Positions 40,243 to 47,531 of a DNA stretch of 64,000 nucleotides are shown here, piece by piece. Each line of letters starts with the position of its first letter. The stretch's first letter is position 1. The position numbers were made by a program, and so were the translations under genes. This DNA comes from Chitinophagaceae bacterium (GTDB lineage Bacteria; Bacteroidota; Bacteroidia; Chitinophagales; Chitinophagaceae): NCBI GenBank assembly GCA_947446645.1, contig CANFHA010000009.1:137179-201178 (forward strand), written 5' to 3'. Below the pieces are notes generated by a model, which was not told the DNA's origin, ran no database searches, and saw only the letters and a program-made list of their open reading frames with translations.

Positions 40243-41067
40243 ATGAAAAAACTCCTGATCCTTATCTGTACGCTGATCTCCTTTATCTGCCGCGCCCAGG
40301 TGGGTACTTTCAGGCTCGGCACAGTAGAGCAGATACCGTCTACAGTGTTGTCCGAAACAAGAACCTTGAACATCTACCTGCCCGAAGGTTATTCGGATAA
40401 AGATACAACCACCTACCCGGTCATCTATCTCCTGGACGGCAGCGCTGATGAAGACTTCATACATATAGTGGGGCTGGTACAGTTCTGCACATTTCCGTGG
40501 GTTAACAGGTTGCCGCCATCTATAGTGATAGGCATTGCCAATACCGACCGCAAGCGCGATATGACGTTCCCAAGCACGGTAAAAAGGGATAAAGAATTGT
40601 TGCCTACCAGCGGCGGTTCAGCCAGGTTCATCAGCTTCCTGGCAGATGAGCTGCAACCCTATATACAAAAGCACTACCGTACCAATGGCCAGAAGACAAT
40701 AATAGGGGAGTCGCTGGCGGGCTTGCTGGCTACCGAAGTGCTCTTTACCAGGCCATCATTATTCGATAAGTATATCATCATAAGCCCCAGCCTGTGGTGG
40801 GACAATGGTTCCCTGCTCAATAGGCAGCCAACACTCCTTGTTTCCGCCCACAGCACCAGTATATACATAGGCGTAGGAAAAGAAGGTCTGGCACCCACTG
40901 AGCAGCCTCATGTAATGGAAGTGGATGCCAACGTGCTTGCTGATAAACTGAACGGGATTAAAAATAAAGACATCAGCGTGCACCTGGACTACCTGCCAGA
41001 TGAGAACCACGCCACCATTGGCCACCAGGCAGCTTACAATGCATTCAAGTGGTTGTATAGAAAGTAA
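40243..41067 (+). CDS. Secreted alpha/beta-hydrolase (esterase D / enterochelin-esterase-like)
   Basis: A 274-residue exported hydrolase. Signal peptide MKKLLILICTLISFICRAQ. The Esterase-family pattern follows: SETRTLNIYLPEGYSDKDTTTYPVIYLLDG, IVIGIANTDRKRDMTF, then FISFLADELQPYIQKHYRTN, the nucleophile elbow IIGESLAGLLATEVLF (Ser in GESLAG), DKYIIISPSLWWDNG and the catalytic histidine in LPDENHATIGH. The third member of the triad is probably an Asp/Glu in the region before it. Substrates in this family range from acylated sugars and S-formylglutathione to siderophores; the N-terminal export signal favours a periplasmic ester. Confidence 0.88.
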   Translation: MKKLLILICTLISFICRAQVGTFRLGTVEQIPSTVLSETRTLNIYLPEGYSDKDTTTYPVIYLLDGSADEDFIHIVGLVQFCTFPWVNRLPPSIVIGIANTDRKRDMTFPSTVKRDKELLPTSGGSARFISFLADELQPYIQKHYRTNGQKTIIGESLAGLLATEVLFTRPSLFDKYIIISPSLWWDNGSLLNRQPTLLVSAHSTSIYIGVGKEGLAPTEQPHVMEVDANVLADKLNGIKNKDISVHLDYLPDENHATIGHQAAYNAFKWLYRK

Positions 41068-41116
41068 GCGGTAAGCATCGTTGACCACTTTCAGCAATCA
41101 AGCTCCGGTACCAGCG

Positions 41117-42787
41117 CTAAAAATCCTCCGCCACCTCAAAGCACAAACGCTCCTTGGTTTTAGGATGCACGAACTCCAGGTGGGCTGCATGCAGGTACAG
41201 GCGCTTATCTGCGGTGCCATACAGGTCATCGCCCACAATAGGCGCATTCAGCCCCAGCTCATGCGCTGCATGCATGCGTAGCTGGTGTGTCCGCCCGGTC
41301 AGCGGCCAGAAATGTACCTTGGTAGTAGCCTCGTTTCGTGCCACTACTTTCCACCGAGTTATGCTGGTTTTCCCGGTATCGAAGCACACCAGTTGCATAG
41401 GCCGGTTAAAAGGGTCTGCAGCAAGCGGCAGGCTTATTTCGCCTTCATTGGCGTCTATCACCTTGCAGAGCAGCGCCGTATACCGCTTACTTATCGTTCG
41501 CTCCAGGAACTGTTTCTGTATATGCTTGTGTATGCCCGCGCCCTTGGCTACTACCAGCAGTCCCGATGTACCCATATCCAGCCGGTGCACAAGCAGCGGC
41601 TCGGTATCCACCAGTCGCTCTTTAAGCCTGCTGTATACCGATTCGTAAATATCCACGCCCGGCACCGAGCGTAGCCCTGCAGGCTTGTTCACCACCATCA
41701 GGTAGTCGTCTTCAAATACTATTTCAAGCTCCACGCTTTCCTTCGCCGGCACCAGGAAAGGGTTCTCATCCATAGGCATCCCTTCCAGCATATGCGCCAG
41801 TATAGGCTTGCACTTACCGGCACAGGCGGGGTAAAACTGTTTGTGCTTCCGTATCTCCGATCTTGGTGTGGCACCCCACCAGAATTCGGCCATAGCCAGT
41901 GGCTTGTACCCGTGCGCAAATGCAAACTGCAGTAGCTTGGGCGTAGCACACTCACCCGCGCCCGATGGCGGTCTGCCAAATGCTGTGGTGCTGAAAATAT
42001 CCTGTAAGCTCTTTCGTTTGCCGTCTTTGTTCAGGAATGAATATTGCTCAAAAAGTTGCCCCTGCAATATCCCAGATCGCTCCTTACGCTCATTTTTCAG
42101 CGCCTCTATTTGTGCTTCAATTACTGCGGCCTTTGCCTGCAGGTCTGCGAGGCATTGCTTCCAGTCATCGGTCAGCACCTTCAGTTGCCACTGGTCATGG
42201 TTGCTCTGCTTTACCAGTTCGGCCTCAAAGATTGCATAGTCGGTCACATCCGGGCTTCTCTTCCTCTCTTCACGTTGCAGCTTCCTGTTTTGCTTATTGC
42301 TTTTCAACAGCCTCTTCTGATCAGCTATTTCCTCCACCGATCGCGCGGTAAGCGCTTCCAGCTCCTGCTGTATACTATTGTATTGCGCTCCTGCCTCTAT
42401 AGCTTCTATCTGTACATTTATGGCGCTAATGACTTCCTGCTCTTTCAGAAAAAAGCTGTTCTCCGTGAGCATATCAAACACGGGTGGCACAAACTTCGGA
42501 TGATCATTACTACCACCCAGCTTGCCGGAGAATGCTGACAGATACCCGATTTTCCCATCACCATCTGCTACCACCAGCACACCAAACATCTTACCTATCA
42601 CAAACCCCTCCCGGTCTGCAGTCAGCCCGAAATTGTGATCTATATAGGTTTGAGTTTCCAGGTAGTGTTGCACTTCGGCTGCGGCTATCCGGGCTAGCGG
42701 GTGCGGCTCATAATAAAAGGGAAAGGTGAACCGCTCAGGCAGGCCATGTTCATTGATCACATCCTCCCCGAAATAGGAGATCTTCAT
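41117..42787 (-). CDS. RluA-family pseudouridine synthase with long N-terminal extension
   Basis: A 556-residue protein. The C-terminal ~210 residues are an RluA catalytic domain: IVFEDDYLMVVNKPAGLRSVPG, the active-site aspartate in LLVHRLDMGTSGLLVVAKG, KRYTALLCKV, and GRTHQLRMHAAHELGLNAPIVGDDLYG. The first ~340 residues carry an unrelated region including a charged coiled coil (about 120-250, e.g. IAQQ-type Glu/Lys/Gln runs such as KRLLKSNKQNRKLQREERKR) and a short segment with WGATPRSEIRKHKQFYPACAGKCKPIL. This extended form is also found in some Vibrio-like and Bacteroidota RluA proteins. It modifies U in tRNA or 23S rRNA. Start at ATG 42787; GTG 42805 is the alternative. Confidence 0.88.
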   Translation of the reverse strand: MKISYFGEDVINEHGLPERFTFPFYYEPHPLARIAAAEVQHYLETQTYIDHNFGLTADREGFVIGKMFGVLVVADGDGKIGYLSAFSGKLGGSNDHPKFVPPVFDMLTENSFFLKEQEVISAINVQIEAIEAGAQYNSIQQELEALTARSVEEIADQKRLLKSNKQNRKLQREERKRSPDVTDYAIFEAELVKQSNHDQWQLKVLTDDWKQCLADLQAKAAVIEAQIEALKNERKERSGILQGQLFEQYSFLNKDGKRKSLQDIFSTTAFGRPPSGAGECATPKLLQFAFAHGYKPLAMAEFWWGATPRSEIRKHKQFYPACAGKCKPILAHMLEGMPMDENPFLVPAKESVELEIVFEDDYLMVVNKPAGLRSVPGVDIYESVYSRLKERLVDTEPLLVHRLDMGTSGLLVVAKGAGIHKHIQKQFLERTISKRYTALLCKVIDANEGEISLPLAADPFNRPMQLVCFDTGKTSITRWKVVARNEATTKVHFWPLTGRTHQLRMHAAHELGLNAPIVGDDLYGTADKRLYLHAAHLEFVHPKTKERLCFEVAEDF

Positions 42788-42825
42788 TTTATCACCGCTG
42801 CCCACGTACGCTATAGTTTGATCTG

Positions 42826-42833
42826 CAAAAATA
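42826..42833 (-). promoter_or_regulatory. Bacteroidota -7 promoter box for the RluA-like gene
   Basis: Minus strand TATTTTTG matches TAnnTTTG, 38 bp upstream of ATG 42787. Confidence 0.42.
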
Positions 42834-42947
42834 ACGGTTGTTGCGTATGCTTCTTTGCTCTTTTTTGTGAAGAGATCACTTGACTATAATGCGCATACAA
42901 TTTGATAATAAAGGTTAGTAAATTACGCTTCTGCTAAAGCATCTTAT

Positions 42948-43382
42948 ATGGCCGTCCAGGATCAAATCAAAAAGTATATTGCCAGCCAGCCCGAACCCAA
43001 ACGGAGCGATATGGAAGCGCTTCACCTGCTGATATTGCGGCTTGCGCCAGGGTGTAAACAATGGTTCCTGGATGGTACTGACGAAACAGGCAAAGTAGTA
43101 AGTAACCCGAACATAGGGTATGGCTCTTACACCATAAAATACGCTAAGGGGGAAACCCGTGAGTTTTACCAGGTTGGCATGAGTGCCAATACAGCCGGGA
43201 TCTCGGTGTACATAATGGGTGTAAAAGATAAGACCTTGTTAGCCGAAACGTATGGAAAAGCACTCGGCAAGGCAAGTGTAACCGGCTACTGTATCAAGTT
43301 CAAAGCGCTGAAAGATATTGATGTGGAGGTACTTGAAGATGCGATCAGATTTGGCTTTACCGCTCAGGCCGAAAAAAGTTAG
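42948..43382 (+). CDS. DUF1801 domain protein (YdhG-like)
   Basis: A 144-residue cytoplasmic protein of the DUF1801 family. The pattern MAVQDQIKKYIASQPEPKRSDMEALHLLILRLAPGCKQWF matches the family start ('...yi..qpep.r..l..lr.li'), followed by YGSYTIKYAKGETREFYQVGMSANTAGISVYIMG, the core beta-sheet, and the C-terminal KFKALKDIDVEVLEDAIRFG. The biochemical role of this family is not established. It is followed by namA in the same direction (66-bp gap). Confidence 0.85.
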   Translation: MAVQDQIKKYIASQPEPKRSDMEALHLLILRLAPGCKQWFLDGTDETGKVVSNPNIGYGSYTIKYAKGETREFYQVGMSANTAGISVYIMGVKDKTLLAETYGKALGKASVTGYCIKFKALKDIDVEVLEDAIRFGFTAQAEKS

Positions 43383-43448
43383 CGCCAGCGATGCAAACAC
43401 GCTTGTCAGTGACGTAAGGTTAACGACCTTTGTGAATATACCATCAAT

Positions 43449-44519
43449 ATGTCTAAACTTTTCACCCCGCTCACCCTACGCAGCATTACCCTCAAAAACC
43501 GCATAGTGGTATCTCCCATGTGCCAATACTCCAGTGAAGATGGCTTTGCTAACGACTGGCATTTTGTGCACCTGGGTAGCAGGGCTGTGGGCGGTGCGGC
43601 ACTGGTGTTCACCGAGGCCACGGCTGTGAGCCCGGAGGGCAGAATATCGCCGCACGACCTGGGGATATGGAAGGATGAGCATATTGCTGAGCTTAAAAGG
43701 ATAACCGGCTTTATAGTGCAGCAGGGCAGTGTGCCGGGCATGCAACTGGCACATGCAGGCCGCAAGGCTAGTGTCACGGAGCCCTGGAACAACGATAAGC
43801 TGGTACTGCCCGAAGAAGGCGGATGGAAAACCGTGGCGCCAAGTGCAGTGGCTTTTTCTGAAGATAAGGACCTGCCGGTAGCGCTGACTATACCAGAGAT
43901 AAAAAGGATAACAGATGACTTTAAGGCGGCAGCGGCAAGAGCGCTGGCGGCGGGTTTTAAAGTGATAGAGCTGCATGGAGCGCATGGCTACCTGATAAAT
44001 GAGTTTATGTCGCCACTCAGTAATCAGCGCACAGATGAGTATGGCGGCATTTTTGAAAACAGGATCCGGTTTCTTTTAGAGATCATAGAAGTTGTGCGCG
44101 AAGTGTGGCCGATAGAGCTGCCGCTATTCCTGCGCATTTCCGCCAGCGACTGGGCAGAAGGTGGCTGGACAGCGGAAGATTCTGTGCGGCTTGCAGACAT
44201 AGTAAAGGATAAGGGAGTTGACCTTATAGATTGCTCGTCAGGCGGTGTGGTATCTTATGCTAAAATTGTGGCTAAGCCTAATTACCAGGTGCCATTTGCA
44301 GCGGCTGTGCGCAAGGCGGGCATACCTACCGGTGCAGTGGGCATTATAGTGAGTGCGCAGCAGGCAGAAGAAATACTGGAGCAGGAGCAGGCGGACCTGA
44401 TCTTTATGGCAAGGGAATTGCTGCGCGATCCGTATTTCCCATTAAGGGCGGCGCGTGAGCTGGGGTATGATGACGTGGAGTGGCCGGTGCAGTATGAACG
44501 GGCGAAGCGGAAGAAATAG
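43449..44519 (+). CDS. namA: NADPH dehydrogenase, Old Yellow Enzyme family (YqjM/NamA type)
   Basis: A 356-residue FMN-dependent ene-reductase. The TIM barrel begins LFTPLTLRSITLKNRIVVSPMCQYSSEDGFANDWHFVHLGSRAVGG, where the Cys in PMCQYS is the redox-tuning residue of the thermophilic-like (YqjM) class. Further landmarks are MQLAHAGRKAS, VIELHGAHGYLINEFMSPLSNQRTDEYGG (active-site His pair and Tyr region) and ADLIFMARELLRDPYFPLRAARELG. Such enzymes reduce activated C=C bonds of enals, enones, nitroesters and maleimides. The sequence GACCTTTG about 20 bp upstream is one base off the -7 consensus. Confidence 0.92.
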   Translation: MSKLFTPLTLRSITLKNRIVVSPMCQYSSEDGFANDWHFVHLGSRAVGGAALVFTEATAVSPEGRISPHDLGIWKDEHIAELKRITGFIVQQGSVPGMQLAHAGRKASVTEPWNNDKLVLPEEGGWKTVAPSAVAFSEDKDLPVALTIPEIKRITDDFKAAAARALAAGFKVIELHGAHGYLINEFMSPLSNQRTDEYGGIFENRIRFLLEIIEVVREVWPIELPLFLRISASDWAEGGWTAEDSVRLADIVKDKGVDLIDCSSGGVVSYAKIVAKPNYQVPFAAAVRKAGIPTGAVGIIVSAQQAEEILEQEQADLIFMARELLRDPYFPLRAARELGYDDVEWPVQYERAKRKK

Positions 44520-44544
44520 ACCTTTATTGGCTCAATGTTTAAAA

Positions 44545-45591
44545 CTAGGCCTTTCCTGGTTTAGCAATGTATAGGTTCACTACCAACGACATGAGGAGGA
44601 ACATACCTACCAGCTGGTGGGTTTCCGCCAGGGTTTCGTAGATGCCGAACTTTGCAAAGGTGATAAGTGGAGCGCAAAGCACTGTAACAATGCCCAGTGT
44701 CACCTGCGCCAGTACCAGCACCATAGGCCACCAACGCGCTTGTGCCAATATGCTGCCCGGATTCTGCTTAGCAGTCTTGCCGGCCTGCACGAACCAGTAA
44801 CCGATGACAATGATAAGCACATAGGCGAGGCAGCGGTGAATGAACTGAACATTAATAGGGTTGCTTACAAGGCTGTGGTGCAGTGTGTCTGGTACCCACA
44901 TGCCATTGACAGTTGGCCAGGTGGGGGCACTTTTGCCTGCATGAAGGCCGGCCATAAATGCGCCATAGGCAAGCTGCAACGCCAGCAAGGCGATGACTGC
45001 AATAGTGGATTTGAAAAGCCCCGGTGCAACAGCACGCTTTTCAGCAGGTACCAGCAGGCTAACGGCAAACCAAAGGGTATAGCCCATAAGCGTAAGTGCA
45101 GACAGAAAATGGGTAGCCAGCCATGTATGCTTTACATACATATCTGTATCATTGAGCCCGCTGGATACCATGCGCCATCCTATGTATCCCTGTAGACCGC
45201 CTAATAGGAAAAGAATAATGAATGGCTGCACCATTTTCTTATCAAAATACTTTTTAACATAGAAGTATATAAAGCCAATGGCAAATACTACCCCAAGCGA
45301 GCGTGCCCACAGGCGGTGCGACCACTCCCAAAAGAAAATAAATTTAAAATCGTGAAGCGTGAAATGGCTATTGAGGTATTTATATTGCGCGATTTGCTTG
45401 TAGCTATCAAATGCTTTGTTCCAGTCGTCCTCATTAAGTGGTGGCAGCGCGCCCATTATTGGTTTCCACTCTGTGATGGAAAGGCCGGAGCCTGTGAGCC
45501 GGGTGACACCACCCATTATAAACTCAACTATGATCATCAATACGCCCGCAATAAGCCACCAGGCTACCGCCCTGTTCTTCCTGTATTCCAA
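44545..45591 (-). CDS. ctaA: Heme A synthase, COX15/CtaA family
   Basis: A 348-residue integral membrane protein with about eight transmembrane helices. Family markers: the N-terminal helix WLIAGVLMIIVEFIMGGVTRLTGSGLSITEWKPIMGALPPL, then FKFIFFWEWSHRLWARSLGVVFAIGFIYFYVKKYF with the first conserved histidine, GLQGYIGWRMVSSGL, NDTDMYVKHTWLATHFLSAL, and later VQFIHRCLAYVLIIVIGYW and AETHQLVGMFLLMSLV with the second histidine set. It oxidises heme O to heme A for cytochrome c oxidase. The presence of ctaA indicates an aa3-type terminal oxidase. Divergent from the HU gene. Confidence 0.93.
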   Translation of the reverse strand: MEYRKNRAVAWWLIAGVLMIIVEFIMGGVTRLTGSGLSITEWKPIMGALPPLNEDDWNKAFDSYKQIAQYKYLNSHFTLHDFKFIFFWEWSHRLWARSLGVVFAIGFIYFYVKKYFDKKMVQPFIILFLLGGLQGYIGWRMVSSGLNDTDMYVKHTWLATHFLSALTLMGYTLWFAVSLLVPAEKRAVAPGLFKSTIAVIALLALQLAYGAFMAGLHAGKSAPTWPTVNGMWVPDTLHHSLVSNPINVQFIHRCLAYVLIIVIGYWFVQAGKTAKQNPGSILAQARWWPMVLVLAQVTLGIVTVLCAPLITFAKFGIYETLAETHQLVGMFLLMSLVVNLYIAKPGKA

Positions 45592-45609
45592 TTGAAGTTT
45601 TCTTTAGTG

Positions 45610-45617
45610 CAAAAGTA
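45610..45617 (-). promoter_or_regulatory. Bacteroidota -7 promoter box for ctaA
   Basis: Minus strand TACTTTTG matches TAnnTTTG, 18 bp upstream of ATG 45591. Confidence 0.5.
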
Positions 45618-46000
45618 GCTTATGTATGCAATACCGCTCGGCAAAAGAGGAAAATAGCTTTGAAATTCTTCTAAGTACAAGTTTATAAAAACGCCATTTG
45701 TATTGAATTAACAAAAAAACGTAGAAAATTTTCCCCAGTCATTCCACACATTTTGTGGTGTGTTGCTACTTTGTGTGGGTGAAATAATTTTTGAATTTTC
45801 ATCAAATAAATTTATCAGAATTCAGTAAAAATCAATTTATATATTGATAATCAATTACTTACCTTTGTATTATTGTCGGTTTTAAGCAATAATCGGACCA
45901 AAAAGAAGTAAAAAATAAATTATGGTCTGATTGTTGATTTACAATGGCAACGAGAATAGTATTTTGGAAATTATTTTTAAATAGCCAATATATAATCACT
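45618..46000. other. AT-rich divergent region between ctaA and the HU gene
   Basis: 383 bp with no ORF believed. It contains a 7-bp inverted repeat CCACACA (45744-45750) / TGTGTGG (45772-45778) and, near 45860, the promoter box of the HU gene. The leader from that box to ATG 46001 is about 130 bp, long for this genome. Confidence 0.55.
45860..45867 (+). promoter_or_regulatory. Bacteroidota -7 promoter box, probably for the HU/IHF gene
   Basis: TACCTTTG matches TAnnTTTG. If used, the HU transcript has a long 5' leader. Confidence 0.45.
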
Positions 46001-46327
46001 ATGAGAAAAGCAGACGTAGTTGGAAGCATAGCCGAAAAAACCGGCATACCGAAAGTAGATATATTGGTGGCGTTAGAAACTTTCTTCAAGGAAGTAAAAA
46101 CATCACTGGTAGAGGGAGAGCCCGTATATGTGCGTGGGTTTGGAAGCTTTATTCTTAAGAAACGTGCAGCCAAGATAGGCCGTAACATAAAGAAAAATGT
46201 GGCTGTAGAAATACCTGAGCATTTTATTCCGGCTTTTAAACCAGCCAAGGAATTTGTGCAGGCAGTGAAGGAGTCTAAGCATGAGCTGTCAGAACACAGT
46301 GATGCCGACCTGGTTGAACACGCTTAA
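46001..46327 (+). CDS. HU/IHF-family DNA-binding protein with acidic C-terminal tail
   Basis: A 108-residue nucleoid protein. RKADVVGSIAEKTGIPKVDILVALETFFKEVKTSLVEGEPVYVRGFGSFILKKRAAKIGRNIKK is the canonical HU core, and FGSFILKKRAAKIGRN is the DNA-arm base; PAFKPAKEF is the conserved end. In place of the usual stop at about residue 95 there is a ~15-residue extension ending in HELSEHSDADLVEHA that is acidic and His-rich. It bends DNA as a dimer. ATG 46001 is preferred over ATG 45944, which would add 19 hydrophobic residues foreign to the family. Confidence 0.92.
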   Translation: MRKADVVGSIAEKTGIPKVDILVALETFFKEVKTSLVEGEPVYVRGFGSFILKKRAAKIGRNIKKNVAVEIPEHFIPAFKPAKEFVQAVKESKHELSEHSDADLVEHA

Positions 46328-46353
46328 GTAAATGATAGCAAGTACGATTTCGC

Positions 46354-46361
46354 TACCTTTG
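46354..46361 (+). promoter_or_regulatory. Bacteroidota -7 promoter box for the TPR protein gene
   Basis: TACCTTTG matches TAnnTTTG, 19 bp before TTG 46381. Confidence 0.5.
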
Positions 46362-46380
46362 CACTGAAAAATTTAATTCC

Positions 46381-47241
46381 TTGCGGTTAGCACATTATAT
46401 CACACTTGCAGTAGCAATAACATTTATCGCTCTTTTATACTGGGGAGGCAACACGATTCCTCCGGCTAAGAAACCAGGTGCAGAAATGCAACCTACGGCC
46501 GGAGCGATGACCCAGGGCCCTAACACCATGAAGCCCGCCTCTTTCGACTCTATAGTATCCGCATCGCGAAAGCTGCTCCCGAAAACGGCAGCTGATACGG
46601 TACTGACCATCGAAAATGAACTTACAGCCATACGTGATTCATCGCGTATGGCTGCTGTTTTTATGCGCCTTGCCGGTGTATGGGGACGGAACAATATAGT
46701 GCCGGTTATGGCCTATTATACGGGCAAATCTGCTAAGTTGGAAAATTCGCAGAAAAAGCTCACCTTTGCAGCCCAAATCTTTTTACAGCTGATGGAAAAC
46801 GAACGTGATCCATCGGTGCAGAGCTGGGAAGCAAGAGAAGCGGTGAGTTGCCTGGAGCAGTCTATAAAGCTGGCCCCGGATGACGAAGACACAAAGCTGG
46901 CGCTGGCTACGGGATATATAGAGGGCACCGGCGAACCGATGAGGGGAGTACAGATACTGCTCGGCATTACCCGCGAAAAACCCGGTGATATACCTGCCAA
47001 CATGTTGCTGGGACGTATGTCGATACAGTCGGGGCAGTATGACAAGGGGATAGGAAGGTTTGAAACAATATTGAAACAGGAGCCGGAAAACAAGGAGGCG
47101 ATATTTTTCCTTGTTCAGGCTTACGAAGGAAAAGGCGATAAAACGAAAGCGATAGAGCAGCTGGAAAAACTGAAACAACTGGTAACGGATAATCCGGCTT
47201 TCACAAAGGAATTAGAACAACATATAAATTCATTAAAGTAA
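46381..47241 (+). CDS. Membrane-anchored tetratricopeptide-repeat protein (286 aa, TTG start)
   Basis: TTG 46381 opens the frame; the leading MRLAHYITLAVAITFIALLYWGG is an uncleaved signal-anchor. A Pro/Ala/Gly-rich linker (about 25-50) leads to a helical domain with TPR motifs: EAVSCLEQSIKLAPDDEDTKLALATGYIEG, GVQILLGITREKPGDIPANMLLGRMSIQSGQYDKGIGRFETILKQEPENKEAIFFLVQAYEGKGDKTKAIEQL. It probably scaffolds protein contacts in the periplasm or at the membrane. In this position, between an HU gene and the bS22-like gene before rng, it forms part of a block often conserved in Bacteroidota. Confidence 0.85.
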   Translation: MRLAHYITLAVAITFIALLYWGGNTIPPAKKPGAEMQPTAGAMTQGPNTMKPASFDSIVSASRKLLPKTAADTVLTIENELTAIRDSSRMAAVFMRLAGVWGRNNIVPVMAYYTGKSAKLENSQKKLTFAAQIFLQLMENERDPSVQSWEAREAVSCLEQSIKLAPDDEDTKLALATGYIEGTGEPMRGVQILLGITREKPGDIPANMLLGRMSIQSGQYDKGIGRFETILKQEPENKEAIFFLVQAYEGKGDKTKAIEQLEKLKQLVTDNPAFTKELEQHINSLK

Positions 47242-47260
47242 CTTTTTAAAATTACAGATT

Positions 47261-47353
47261 ATGCCTTGCGGTAAAAAAAGAAAACGTCATAAGATAGCCA
47301 CCCACAAACGTAAAAAGCGTTTGAGAAAGAATCGTCATAAGAAGAACAAGTAG
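47261..47353 (+). CDS. bS22/mS38-like small basic ribosomal protein (30 aa)
   Basis: A complete 30-codon frame from ATG 47261 to TAG 47351-47353. The product starts MPCGKKRKRHKIATHKRKKR and ends in LRKNRHKKNK; 20 of 30 residues are Lys, Arg or His. The spacing of the basic residues ('KKRxRxKxxxHKxKKRLRKxR') matches the mS38/AURKAIP1/COX24 C-terminal motif and mycobacterial bS22, which bind helix 44 near the small-subunit decoding site. It is too short for most gene callers. Position between a TPR gene and RNase G, with 20 bp and about 180 bp gaps, supports a translated gene. Confidence 0.83.
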   Translation: MPCGKKRKRHKIATHKRKKRLRKNRHKKNK

Positions 47354-47392
47354 GCTTTCCCCACTGCTTCCTTATAAAAAGCTGCTTTAACC

Positions 47393-47436
47393 GCACATCG
47401 TTAGTCGCCTGTACTATATAGGCACTAATGATGTGC
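47393..47436 (+). promoter_or_regulatory. Stem-loop in the rng leader
   Basis: GCACATC (47393-47399) pairs with GATGTGC (47430-47436); inside, TTAG/CTAA and GCCT/AGGC extend the helix around a TACTATAT loop. No T-run follows, so it is not a standard terminator. It sits about 96 bp before rng and could be a leader structure for autoregulation or a processing site. Confidence 0.45.
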
Positions 47437-47531
47437 AGGTTTATTTGTTATTGTAGTCTATGTACTCGCGACATTGGGCCTGGCAGCTATAAGTCAATTT
47501 CCCCCGGAGTAAAAAGCGGCAACGACTTACT

